Source: an uncultured Eubacteriales bacterium
Lineage (GTDB): Bacteria > Bacillota > Clostridia > Oscillospirales > CAG-382
Direction of reading: 5' to 3'
Assembly (NCBI GenBank): GCA_900546385.1
Contig: URCT01000115.1
Location: forward strand, 1-7,694
DNA length: 7,694 nucleotides
How positions within the stretch are numbered: position 1 is the first letter of the stretch; every line of letters starts with the position of its first letter. Below are positions 1-6,223 of the stretch, in pieces. The position numbers were made by a program, and so were the translations under genes. The notes under the pieces are model-generated. The model saw only the letters and a list, made by a program, of their open reading frames with translations, was not told where the DNA came from and searched no databases.

Positions 1-35
1 TTGTATAGTACAAAAAGTAGAGCAAAAAAACTATT

Positions 36-113
36 CCGCCTTACGGCGGTATCCCTGCCGGGACGGCACACTCCGTGTGCTTTTTGAATACTTTTTGCAT
101 ACCGCAAAAAGTA
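36..113. repeat. Array 1 of small inverted repeats (four dyads)
   Basis: Four compact dyads lie almost end to end. They are CCGCC-TTAC-GGCGG (36-49), TGCCG-GGA-CGGCA (56-68), GCACAC-TCC-GTGTGC (66-80, sharing three bases with the previous one) and a 10-bp stem with arms TACTTTTTGC and GCAAAAAGTA around the loop ATACC (89-113). Together with the A-rich stretch at 1-35 they fill the non-coding DNA upstream of the ecfT promoter. The order and partial sequence of the dyads recur in a second array at 1856-2055. The dyads are read directly from the sequence. Their function is unknown; an RNA structure, a transcription barrier or a degenerate dispersed repeat are all possible. Confidence 0.75.
66..85 (+). 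terminator. Possible weak intrinsic terminator
   Basis: A 6-bp GC-rich stem with a three-base loop (GCACAC-TCC-GTGTGC) is followed directly by five T residues (81-85). The shape suits a weak terminator for a gene ending before the window. The stem is short, and the neighbouring dyads may be the real functional unit, so the call is tentative. Confidence 0.3.
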
Positions 114-159
114 CCTATCGAAAAATCCCTCAAAACCGATAAATATTTGAAAAAAAGCC

Positions 160-188
160 TTGGATATTTCGAAAAAGTGTGATATACT
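160..188 (+). promoter_or_regulatory. Sigma-A-type promoter for ecfT-truA
   Basis: A -35 box TTGGAT (160-165), a 17-bp spacer and a -10 box TATACT (183-188) with an extended -10 TG at 180-181. Transcription would start near 195, leaving a leader of about 44 nt before the ecfT ATG. A-rich DNA upstream (about 143-157) could act as an UP-like element. The 17 bases from 170 to 186 recur exactly in the promoter of the transporter gene at 7159-7175. Confidence 0.75.
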
Positions 189-238
189 ATATCATTATAT
201 GTGTAAATATCGCTTCCCGAAAGGAACCTTTCATCATT

Positions 239-1057
239 ATGCTTTCCGATATCACTCTCGGGCAATATTTTCCCGGAAAAAGTATCCTTCATAAACTGGA
301 TCCGCGCGTCAAAATCGTGTCCATCATCTTGTTCATCGTCACTATCTTCTTGTCGAAAACCTATGCCGGGTTCGCACTCGTCTTTGCCGTTTCCGCATTG
401 CTTGTCGCGGTCAGCCATATCCGCTTTTCCACCATCTTGAAAAGCTTAAAACCGGTGTTATTTATTTTGATTTTCACCATGATCGCCAACCTCCTTTGGA
501 CAAGCGGCGATCACCTTTTGGTCGAATTTTGGGTCATCCACATCTATGCCGAGGGCGTCTCCTATGCCTTGCTCATGGCCTTGCGCATTATTTGCTTAAT
601 CGTGGCGACCTTTGTTCTTTTGACCTATACCACCTCGCCGGTGGCACTCACCGACGCACTCGAACGCCTGCTTCATCCGCTTGCTAAATTAAAACTCCCG
701 GTGCACGAATTCTCCATGATGATGTCCATCGCTCTGCGCTTTATCCCGACATTGTTGGAGGAAACCGATAAAATCATGGCGGCGCAGAAAGCACGCGGCG
801 CCAACTTCGAAACCGGAAAGCTCATGAATCGCATCAAGGCACTTGTCCCGATTTTGGTTCCGTTATTCGTTTCCGCTTTTCGCCGTGCCGATGAGCTTGC
901 CGGTGCCATGGAATGCCGCTTATATCATGGCGGCGAGGGCAGAACGCGCATGAAGGTGCTAAAAATCGGCGTGTCCGATTGCCTGTTTATGCTGTTTTTG
1001 ATTGTTGTTTTAGCGGTCAATCTTTCCTTTAATCACTTTTTCCCGAACGTTTTTTAA
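239..1057 (+). CDS. ecfT: Energy-coupling factor transporter transmembrane protein EcfT
   Basis: EcfT is the membrane scaffold of ECF importers. It joins two ATPases (EcfA1/EcfA2) to exchangeable substrate-binding S components for vitamins or metal ions. The 272-residue product opens with the typical GQYFPG...LHKLDPR segment (residues 8-23). Hydrophobic helices follow at roughly 25-41, 43-59, 66-84 and 104-129, then a cytoplasmic coupling region and a last helix near 245-264. The first ATPase-coupling motif, Ala-Arg-Gly, is at 185-187. The second is AMECRLY (223-229), where Arg227 is kept but the usual ARG reads CRL. The ATG at 239 is preferred, 12 nt after AAAGGAA. An in-frame GTG at 179 lies inside the promoter and cannot be on the transcript. 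No ATPase gene is visible in the 178 bases upstream, whereas ecfA1-ecfA2 usually precede ecfT in Firmicutes. truA follows after 12 nt. Confidence 0.92.
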   Translation: MLSDITLGQYFPGKSILHKLDPRVKIVSIILFIVTIFLSKTYAGFALVFAVSALLVAVSHIRFSTILKSLKPVLFILIFTMIANLLWTSGDHLLVEFWVIHIYAEGVSYALLMALRIICLIVATFVLLTYTTSPVALTDALERLLHPLAKLKLPVHEFSMMMSIALRFIPTLLEETDKIMAAQKARGANFETGKLMNRIKALVPILVPLFVSAFRRADELAGAMECRLYHGGEGRTRMKVLKIGVSDCLFMLFLIVVLAVNLSFNHFFPNVF

Positions 1058-1069
1058 GAGGAGCTACTT

Positions 1070-1861
1070 ATGAAATCAAGCCCTTTGGAAAAAGCGTCTA
1101 AGCCGCGTATCGCCGTGAGCCTTGTGTATAACGGCGCACGTTATTGCGGATGGCAGGTACAGCAAAATGCCGTCAGCGTCCAACAGACTGTGCAGGATGC
1201 CCTCGAAAAGCTGCTGTCGTTCCGGCCGGATATCAGCGGCTGTTCGCGCACGGATGCCGGTGTTCATGCCAATCATTATGTGTTTCATATGGATTCGGAC
1301 GGCATCGGCCTTGCGCCGGAAAAGCTGCCGCTTGCCTTGAATGCGCATTTGAAAAACACGGATATTGCCGCCAAAAGCGCACGCTATGAACCGGCAGAGT
1401 TTCATGCCCGTTACAGCTGTATCGGCAAAGAGTATATTTACAAGATTTGGAATGCACCCTATCGGAATCCGTTTTATGAGGGACGGGCCTGGTTTTATCC
1501 GTATAAGCTCGACGAAACGGCGCTCACTTTTGTCGGGAAAGAATTCTGCGGCACGCACGATTTCGGCGGCTTCATGTCCAAGGGTTCGAAAATCGTGGAG
1601 GACACGGTACGCACGGTCAAATATTTTGAGGTGACGCGCGAAGAGGCGCTTGTGACGATTCGTGTGTGTGCCGATGGTTTTTTGTACAACATGGTGCGCA
1701 TCATGGCTGGGACATATGCGCTTGCGGCGGCCGGAAAGCTGAAAGAAGGCGAGCTTGCGCGGATTTTATCGCTTCGCGATCGTTCGCTTGCCGGAGACAC
1801 AGCGCCGGCGCATGGATTATATCTGAATCGGGTATTCTATCCGGAGGAATATGGGCTTTGA
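1070..1861 (+). CDS. truA: tRNA pseudouridine(38-40) synthase TruA
   Basis: TruA converts uridines 38-40 in the tRNA anticodon stem-loop to pseudouridine, supporting reading accuracy. It is a cytoplasmic homodimer and needs no cofactor. The 263-residue length is normal for the family. The core signature GCSRTDAGVHA occupies residues 57-67, with Asp62 as the expected catalytic nucleophile. Other family blocks are YNGARYCGWQ (20-29) near the N-terminus, FHARYSCIGKEYIYKI in the middle and DGFLYNMVRIMAGT in the C-terminal half. The start is set by AGAGGAG at 1057-1063, six nt before ATG. It follows ecfT by 12 nt and is almost surely co-transcribed, a pairing common in Firmicutes. The rplM-rpsI genes that often follow are absent here. 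The stop codon lies within the 5' arm of a strong hairpin (1856-1890). Confidence 0.96.
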   Translation: MKSSPLEKASKPRIAVSLVYNGARYCGWQVQQNAVSVQQTVQDALEKLLSFRPDISGCSRTDAGVHANHYVFHMDSDGIGLAPEKLPLALNAHLKNTDIAAKSARYEPAEFHARYSCIGKEYIYKIWNAPYRNPFYEGRAWFYPYKLDETALTFVGKEFCGTHDFGGFMSKGSKIVEDTVRTVKYFEVTREEALVTIRVCADGFLYNMVRIMAGTYALAAAGKLKEGELARILSLRDRSLAGDTAPAHGLYLNRVFYPEEYGL

Positions 1862-1890
1862 AGCGTTCCGATTTAGGGAACGTTTCAAAG
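1856..1890 (+). repeat. 14-bp hairpin covering the truA stop codon
   Basis: The arms CTTTGAAGCGTTCC (1856-1869) and GGAACGTTTCAAAG (1877-1890) pair over 14 positions with one G-U wobble, around the seven-base loop GATTTAG. The TGA of truA (1859-1861) is inside the 5' arm. No T-run follows, so it is not a standard intrinsic terminator. A role in protecting the mRNA 3' end, or in assisting termination together with the dyads behind it, is inference. Confidence 0.7.
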
Positions 1891-2055
1891 GCGGCTTGCC
1901 GCCGGGAATAGTGCCGCCGAGGGCGGCGCAATGCACGCGGAGCGTGCTTTTCGCCGCCTTTGGCGGCAATATCCTTGTTGCTACCGCAACAATTCTTGCC
2001 GCTTCGCGGCAACTTTTTGCACGTCCGAGCAGCATTCTCCGGCGGCTTTGCCGCC
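1890..2055. repeat. Array 2 of small inverted repeats (seven dyads)
   Basis: This non-coding stretch is nearly all short dyads: GGCGGC-TT-GCCGCC (1890-1903), GCCGCC-GAG-GGCGGC (1913-1927), GCACGC-GGA-GCGTGC (1933-1947), GCCGCC-TTT-GGCGGC (1953-1967), TTGTTGC-TACC-GCAACAA (1975-1992), TTGCCGC-TTC-GCGGCAA (1996-2012) and GGCGGC-TTT-GCCGCC (2041-2055). Four are built from the same GGCGGC/GCCGCC hexamers in alternating order. The segment ACTTTTTGCA (2012-2021) also occurs in array 1 (90-99). There is no constant repeat with unique spacers, so it is not CRISPR. I can see no credible gene in 1862-2184. The dyads are read directly; their role is unknown. Confidence 0.75.
1933..1951 (+). terminator. 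Possible weak intrinsic terminator after truA
   Basis: A 6-bp stem with a three-base loop (GCACGC-GGA-GCGTGC) is followed by TTTT (1948-1951). It matches the dyad at 66-85 in shape and position within its array. The short stem and short T-run make termination uncertain. Confidence 0.3.
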
Positions 2056-2083
2056 ATATTTCCCTTTCCGCAATTTTTAACGG

Positions 2084-2112
2084 TTGAAAAATTAAAAATT
2101 ACACATTATAGT
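2084..2112 (+). promoter_or_regulatory. Promoter of the five-gene unit 2185-6868
   Basis: A -35 box TTGAAA (2084-2089), a 17-bp spacer and a -10 box TATAGT (2107-2112). Transcription would begin near 2119, giving a leader of about 65 nt. The leader contains a small CCGG-TTTT-CCGG dyad (2144-2155) and no recognisable riboswitch. The inverted repeat AATTTTTAA (2072-2080) / TTAAAAATT (2092-2100) brackets the -35 box and could be an operator, though AT-rich DNA forms such repeats by chance. Confidence 0.6.
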
Positions 2113-2184
2113 AGTGTTGTCGAATAAAATAATAATATTTTTGCCGGTTTTCCGGAATTTTCAAAATGAAAGGTGGTTTCCTTC

Positions 2185-3594
2185 ATGGAAAACGAAAAAA
2201 CACAAGCCGAACTCTTAAAAGAAAAGCTCTTTGCCACACATAAAAGTGCCTACGAACTCTGCGATGAACAGGAAATCTTGAAGGCCTACGATTATTGCGG
2301 CGGCTATATGAAATTCTTAAATGCCGCAAAAACTGAACGCGAATGCGTCTCCGAAGCCGTGAAACTGCTCGACGCCGCCGGGTTCACCCCGTTCGAATAC
2401 GGCAAAAGCTATGCGACCGGCGACAAATTCTATCTCAACAACCGCGGCAAAGCTCTCTATGCCGTCGTTATGGGCAAAAAGAGCCTTGAAGACGGCCTCA
2501 GCGTTGCGGCCGGTCACATCGACAGCCCGCGTATCGATTTGAAGCAGAATCCGCTTTACGAAGAAGGCGGCATGGCATTCTTCAAAACGCATTATTACGG
2601 CGGCATCAAGAAGTTCCAATGGGTCACCATTCCGCTTGCCCTTCACGGCGTGATCGTCAAAGAAGACGGCACGGTCATCAACGTCTGCATCGGCGAAGAT
2701 GAGAGCGATCCTGTTTTCTATATCACCGATGTGCTGCCGCATCTCGGCAAGGATCAGGCCGCCAAAACGGTCGCCAACGTCTTTACCGGCGAAAATCTGA
2801 ACATTCTTGTCGGCAGCCGTCCGTTTGATGACGACAAGATAAGCGAAAAAATCAAATTGAACATTTTGGCTCTTTTGAACGAGAAATACGATGTTACCGA
2901 GGCTGACCTGCTTTCCGCCGAGCTTAGCCTTGTGCCGAGCGCACGTGCAAGAGACATCGGCTTTGACCGCAGCCTGATCGGCGCTTACGGCCACGACGAC
3001 CGCGTTTGCTCGTATCCGATCCTTTCGGCTATTCTCGATATGGCGCACAACACGCCGGAATATACCTCCGTCACCATTTTGGCGGATAAAGAGGAGATCG
3101 GCAGCGAGGGCAACACCGGTATGCAGTCGTTCGCCTTTGAAAATATGCTTGTCGAAATGGCGGTGAACGCCGGGGTCAATCCGCGCAAGATGTTTGCAAA
3201 TTCCAAATGCCTGTCGGCAGATGTGACGGCTTGCTTCGACCCGAACTTTGCCGAAGTTTATGAAACGCGCAACGCCGCATTCATCAACAAAGGCGTCGCC
3301 ATGAACAAGTTTACCGGCGCACGCGGCAAATCCTCCACCAACGACGCACACGCCGAATATGTCGCCTATATCCGCAATATCTTCAACAAAGCCGGCTGTG
3401 TATGGCAGACCAGCGAACTCGGCAAGGTCGACCAGGGCGGCGGCGGCACGGTTGCCATGTATTTGGCAAAGCTCGATATTGATACGGTCGATGTGGGCGT
3501 GCCGGTCATTTCCATGCACGCACCCTATGAAGTGGTCTCCAAGACCGACGTGTATATGGCCTATAAGGCTTTCCGCGCTTTCTTTGAAAGATAA
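2185..3594 (+). CDS. M18 family metallo-aminopeptidase
   Basis: A cytoplasmic di-zinc exopeptidase expected to remove N-terminal residues from peptides. The 469-residue length fits the M18 (aminopeptidase I) family. Metal and catalytic motifs appear in order: GHIDSP with His111 and nearby Asp113; GHDDR with Asp271 as the likely bridging ligand; DKEEIGSEG with Glu303 as general base and Glu304 as ligand; LSADV with Asp346; and SMHAPYE with His445. The form SADVTACFDP, rather than SADxxHA, suggests the bacterial 'aminopeptidase 1' branch. The ATG at 2185 follows AAAGGTGG (2169-2176) by eight nt. An in-frame GTG at 2173 falls inside that ribosome binding site and is rejected. It is the first gene behind the promoter at 2084-2112, with the galactokinase-like gene 30 nt downstream. 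Preferred N-terminal residue cannot be read from sequence. Confidence 0.94.
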   Translation: MENEKTQAELLKEKLFATHKSAYELCDEQEILKAYDYCGGYMKFLNAAKTERECVSEAVKLLDAAGFTPFEYGKSYATGDKFYLNNRGKALYAVVMGKKSLEDGLSVAAGHIDSPRIDLKQNPLYEEGGMAFFKTHYYGGIKKFQWVTIPLALHGVIVKEDGTVINVCIGEDESDPVFYITDVLPHLGKDQAAKTVANVFTGENLNILVGSRPFDDDKISEKIKLNILALLNEKYDVTEADLLSAELSLVPSARARDIGFDRSLIGAYGHDDRVCSYPILSAILDMAHNTPEYTSVTILADKEEIGSEGNTGMQSFAFENMLVEMAVNAGVNPRKMFANSKCLSADVTACFDPNFAEVYETRNAAFINKGVAMNKFTGARGKSSTNDAHAEYVAYIRNIFNKAGCVWQTSELGKVDQGGGGTVAMYLAKLDIDTVDVGVPVISMHAPYEVVSKTDVYMAYKAFRAFFER

Positions 3595-3624
3595 ATCCCG
3601 ACACCAATAAAGGAGAGATTTGAC

Positions 3625-4935
3625 ATGATAACCGAATGCTTGAAAAAGGCCGTGCAGAATGGCGATTATGACAAGGCGTTCCGTGCGCTGTACGGCGCGG
3701 ACGCCAACCTTTTTGACGTAAAGGTCCGCTACCTTTCCGCCATCGACAGCTTTGAAAAACTGTATGGTGCGGCTCTGCCCGAAACTGCCGAGGTGCGCCT
3801 GTTTTCCGTTCCCGGAAGAAGCGAAATTTCCGGCAACCATACCGACCACAACCATGGCCGCGTGCTTGCCGCCTCCATCAGCCTTGATATTATCGCGGTG
3901 GCCGCCAAGACCGATAGAAACGAGATCCGCATCAAGTCCGAGGGCTTTGACGAGGACGTTGTGTCCATCGACGATGTGAAAACCGTTCGTCCGGACGAAA
4001 AATACAAGGCCAGCGCCATCATCCGCGGTATGTGCGACGGATTTTTGAACAAGGCACACACCATCGGCGGCTTTGTCGCGTATACCACCTCCAACGTCTT
4101 AAAAGGCTCGGGACTTTCGTCCTCGGCGGCGTTTGAAGACATGGTTGGCAACTTATTAAACCATTTCTACAACGACGGTGAAGTTTCGGCTATCGAAATC
4201 GCAAAGCTTGCCCAATACGCCGAAAACGTGCATTTCGGCAAGCCCTGCGGTCTTATGGATCAGATGGCGTGCGCCGTCGGCGGCTTTGTGGCCATCGATT
4301 TCAAGGATCCGCAAAATCCGATCGTCGAAAAGCTGCCGTTTGATCTTGACGCGGCAGGCCTTTCGTTGTGCATCGTCAATACCGGCGGCAACCATGCCGA
4401 TCTGAACGAGGATTATGCGTCGGTGCCGGCGGATATGAAGGCTTGCGCAAAGCTGCTCGGCGTGGAATTTTTGGCCGATACCGACAAAAAAACGCTGCTT
4501 GCGCGTGCTGCCGAAGTCCGCGAAAAGCTCGGCGACCGTGCGTTTTTGCGTTCGCTCCATTTCTTCAACGAAAACGAACGCGTCAAAGCACAGCGCGATG
4601 CGCTCGAAAAGGGCGACCTTGCCGGATTCCTTGCCGGTGTGCGTGCGTCGGGACTTTCCTCGGCGACCATGCTGCAAAACGTGTATACCGTCAAAAACGT
4701 CAACGAGCAGGGACTCACTGTGGCTCTCGCGCTTGCCGGAGAGGTGCTTGACGGCGTGAAGGGCAGTGCCTACCGCGTGCATGGCGGCGGCTTTGCTGGT
4801 ACGATTCAGGCGTTTGTGCCGAAAAAGACCGTTCCGGAATTCATCGCGGCCGAAGAAGCCGTGTTCGGCAAAGGCAACGTGTATGTGCTGTCGGTGCGGC
4901 CGTTCGGTGCAGTGGCACTCGATAAAATCGGTTAA
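3625..4935 (+). CDS. galK: Galactokinase-like GHMP-family sugar kinase
   Basis: Expected to transfer phosphate from ATP to C1 of galactose or a related sugar in the cytoplasm. GHMP motifs appear in order: the sugar-binding block PGRSEISGNHTDH (63-75), the phosphate loop GSGLSSSAAFE (161-171), CGLMDQ (208-213) and GGGFAG (387-392). The catalytic Arg65 and Asp212 are kept. The classical galactokinase signature GRxNLIGEHTDY is altered: Asn71 stands where Glu normally contacts the sugar, and His75 replaces Tyr. The region NTGGNHADLNEDY also differs from the classical SxYNxR block. These features fit a clostridial galactokinase subgroup, as far as I recall. At 436 residues it is longer than usual (about 390), with the surplus mostly in an N-terminal extension of some 45 residues. 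AAAGGAGAG precedes the ATG. No galT or galE is nearby, so substrate is less certain than chemistry. Confidence 0.85.
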   Translation: MITECLKKAVQNGDYDKAFRALYGADANLFDVKVRYLSAIDSFEKLYGAALPETAEVRLFSVPGRSEISGNHTDHNHGRVLAASISLDIIAVAAKTDRNEIRIKSEGFDEDVVSIDDVKTVRPDEKYKASAIIRGMCDGFLNKAHTIGGFVAYTTSNVLKGSGLSSSAAFEDMVGNLLNHFYNDGEVSAIEIAKLAQYAENVHFGKPCGLMDQMACAVGGFVAIDFKDPQNPIVEKLPFDLDAAGLSLCIVNTGGNHADLNEDYASVPADMKACAKLLGVEFLADTDKKTLLARAAEVREKLGDRAFLRSLHFFNENERVKAQRDALEKGDLAGFLAGVRASGLSSATMLQNVYTVKNVNEQGLTVALALAGEVLDGVKGSAYRVHGGGFAGTIQAFVPKKTVPEFIAAEEAVFGKGNVYVLSVRPFGAVALDKIG

Positions 4936-4944
4936 GCCGCGCTC

Positions 4945-5361
4945 ATGAGTCAGAAATTTCGCGCAAAAGCCAAACGAACCGCCGCATCGGAAAAAGCGTC
5001 TTTGCCGGGCAAAGCGTCTGCGCCGGAACAGGCCGGAAACATCGGCAAGCTCAAAATCATCGGCTTTTTGGTGCTTGCGACCGGCCTTGCTGGCGGTGTG
5101 TATATCGCTGCCGCAAAGGCAGAATTTGCGCCGGTATTCCATGCGTATTGGATCATCAGTGCCGTGCTTTTGTGTGCGGCCTTGTGCTTGAACCAAAGAA
5201 ATGAGTACCGGTATACAAAAGAAGCGGCCGAAGGCGATCCCGAAGCTGCCAAAACGGCCTATTACAACCGCAAAAAGCAGGTGAAATACGTGCTTCTTGC
5301 GCTGCTGCCGTTTTTGTTCACCGTGCTTGCCGACACGGTTTATCTGCTGTTTTTCGTCTAA
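4945..5361 (+). CDS. Small three-helix membrane protein, function unknown
   Basis: I do not recognise this 138-residue protein. It has a Lys/Ala/Ser-rich polar N-terminus (residues 1-37, net positive). Two close hydrophobic helices follow (about 38-57 and 62-82), then a charged stretch (83-114, NQRNEYRYTKEAAEGDPEAAK and on) and a third helix (about 115-137) reaching the C-terminus. The basic N-terminus should be cytoplasmic and the middle charged loop also cytoplasmic, by the positive-inside rule. It starts nine nt after the galactokinase-like stop codon, and I see no Shine-Dalgarno sequence in that gap or just before it. Translation may therefore depend on coupling to the upstream gene. The sustained coding frame, codon use like its neighbours and clear hydrophobic pattern make it a real gene. 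Its place in the unit gives no clear functional hint. Confidence 0.8.
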   Translation: MSQKFRAKAKRTAASEKASLPGKASAPEQAGNIGKLKIIGFLVLATGLAGGVYIAAAKAEFAPVFHAYWIISAVLLCAALCLNQRNEYRYTKEAAEGDPEAAKTAYYNRKKQVKYVLLALLPFLFTVLADTVYLLFFV

Positions 5362-5408
5362 TCTTAAGCGTGTTTTGCGCCTACATTCTGCTGTAAGGAA
5401 CCATATCC

Positions 5409-6200
5409 ATGAATCAAACCACTTCCGTCAAGGTTGTTCCGCTGTTTTCCGGCTCGTCCGGAAATGCCACTTACATACGCTTCGGCGACCGCGAGCTTTT
5501 GGTCGATGCCGGCGTTTCCTGCAAGGCTCTGCAAACGGCCTTGGAAACGCTTGACACTGGACTTTCGCACATTTCGGGCATTTTCGTGACGCATGAGCAT
5601 CACGATCACATACGCGGCCTTGAAACGGTGTCCAAAAAGTTCGGTATACCGGTATACATCCATGAAAGTTCCTACAAAGGCATCGATAAGCCGCGCTTAC
5701 GGGAGGCACTCGCACCGCACGTGCACTTTATCGCGCCGGGCGATACGGTGGATTTGGGAGACGTATGTACGAACGTATTCAAAACGCCGCATGATGCGTG
5801 CGGCAGTGTCGGCTTTCGGTTCAACTTTTCCGACGGTTCGTCGCTCGGCTATGCGACTGACATCGGGTATGTCACCAAAGGCATTGCCGCCGGGCTTTTC
5901 GGCTGTCAGACGGTGATTTTGGAGAGCAACTACGATGTGCAGATGCTAAAAACCGGGCCGTATCCGTATTATTTGAAGCAGCGGATCGAATCCAACGGCG
6001 GCCATCTTTCCAACGATGCGGCGGCGGCCTTTGTACCGTATCTGCTTCAAAACGGCACGCGCAAGATCATTCTTGCCCACCTGTCGGAGGAAAACAACAC
6101 GCCGCGGCTTGCCTACGACACCTGTGCGCGCGCCTTAGATGCCGCCGGAGCCGAACCGAAGGAATATAAACTAACGGTTGCCATGAAATCGATTTTGTAA
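5409..6200 (+). CDS. yycJ: Metallo-beta-lactamase-fold hydrolase, YycJ/WalJ type
   Basis: A cytoplasmic metal-dependent hydrolase of 263 residues. It begins with the SGSSGNATYI strand-turn (14-23) and LLVDAGVSCK (30-39) typical of the YycJ/WalJ group. The metal-binding motif THEHHDH provides His62, His64, Asp66 and His67. Further expected ligands are His128 (TPHDACGSVGF), Asp151 (YATDIG) and a late histidine, most likely His224 in AHLSEENNTP; GGHLSND with His199 is also characteristic of the group. Members are proposed to act on nucleic acids, and the Bacillus relative sits in the walRK operon, but no two-component genes are seen here, so its target is open. AAGGAA (5395-5400) precedes the ATG by eight nt. 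It follows the membrane protein by 47 nt and precedes the phosphatase gene by 23 nt. Family confidence is high; the specific orthology is moderate. Confidence 0.87.
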   Translation: MNQTTSVKVVPLFSGSSGNATYIRFGDRELLVDAGVSCKALQTALETLDTGLSHISGIFVTHEHHDHIRGLETVSKKFGIPVYIHESSYKGIDKPRLREALAPHVHFIAPGDTVDLGDVCTNVFKTPHDACGSVGFRFNFSDGSSLGYATDIGYVTKGIAAGLFGCQTVILESNYDVQMLKTGPYPYYLKQRIESNGGHLSNDAAAAFVPYLLQNGTRKIILAHLSEENNTPRLAYDTCARALDAAGAEPKEYKLTVAMKSIL

Positions 6201-6223
6201 AAGGAAAACCGGAAAGGAACGCT

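Noticed and set aside
179..238. Upstream GTG start extending EcfT by 20 residues
   Set aside because: The GTG is within the promoter (next to the -10 box), upstream of the expected transcription start, and EcfT proteins begin near the ATG at 239.
41..418. A 125-codon open frame on the - strand near the window start
   Set aside because: It overlaps the dyad array, the ecfT promoter and the start of ecfT, and its predicted protein has no recognisable domain.
36..2055. CRISPR or tandem-repeat interpretation of the dyad arrays
   Set aside because: There is no constant repeat of 24-40 bp separated by unique spacers; the units differ in sequence and length and share only dyad architecture.
1851..2087. 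A 78-codon open frame on the + strand through dyad array 2
   Set aside because: It starts inside truA and translates inverted repeats; no independent ribosome binding site or plausible protein pattern.
2119..2184. Riboswitch or leader regulation ahead of the aminopeptidase gene
   Set aside because: The leader is only about 65 nt with one weak 4-bp dyad (2144-2155); no known riboswitch core or upstream peptide is apparent.
2317..4059. A 580-codon open frame on the - strand spanning the aminopeptidase and galactokinase-like genes
   Set aside because: It is antisense to two genes with complete catalytic motifs and crosses their intergenic gap. Strong codon bias in the real frames removes stops from the opposite strand. 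No recognisable domain or ribosome binding site supports it.
4156..5196. A 346-codon open frame on the - strand
   Set aside because: It lies opposite the galactokinase-like gene and the membrane-protein gene. Its composition is His/Arg/Cys-rich as expected for an antisense shadow, and no family motif is visible.
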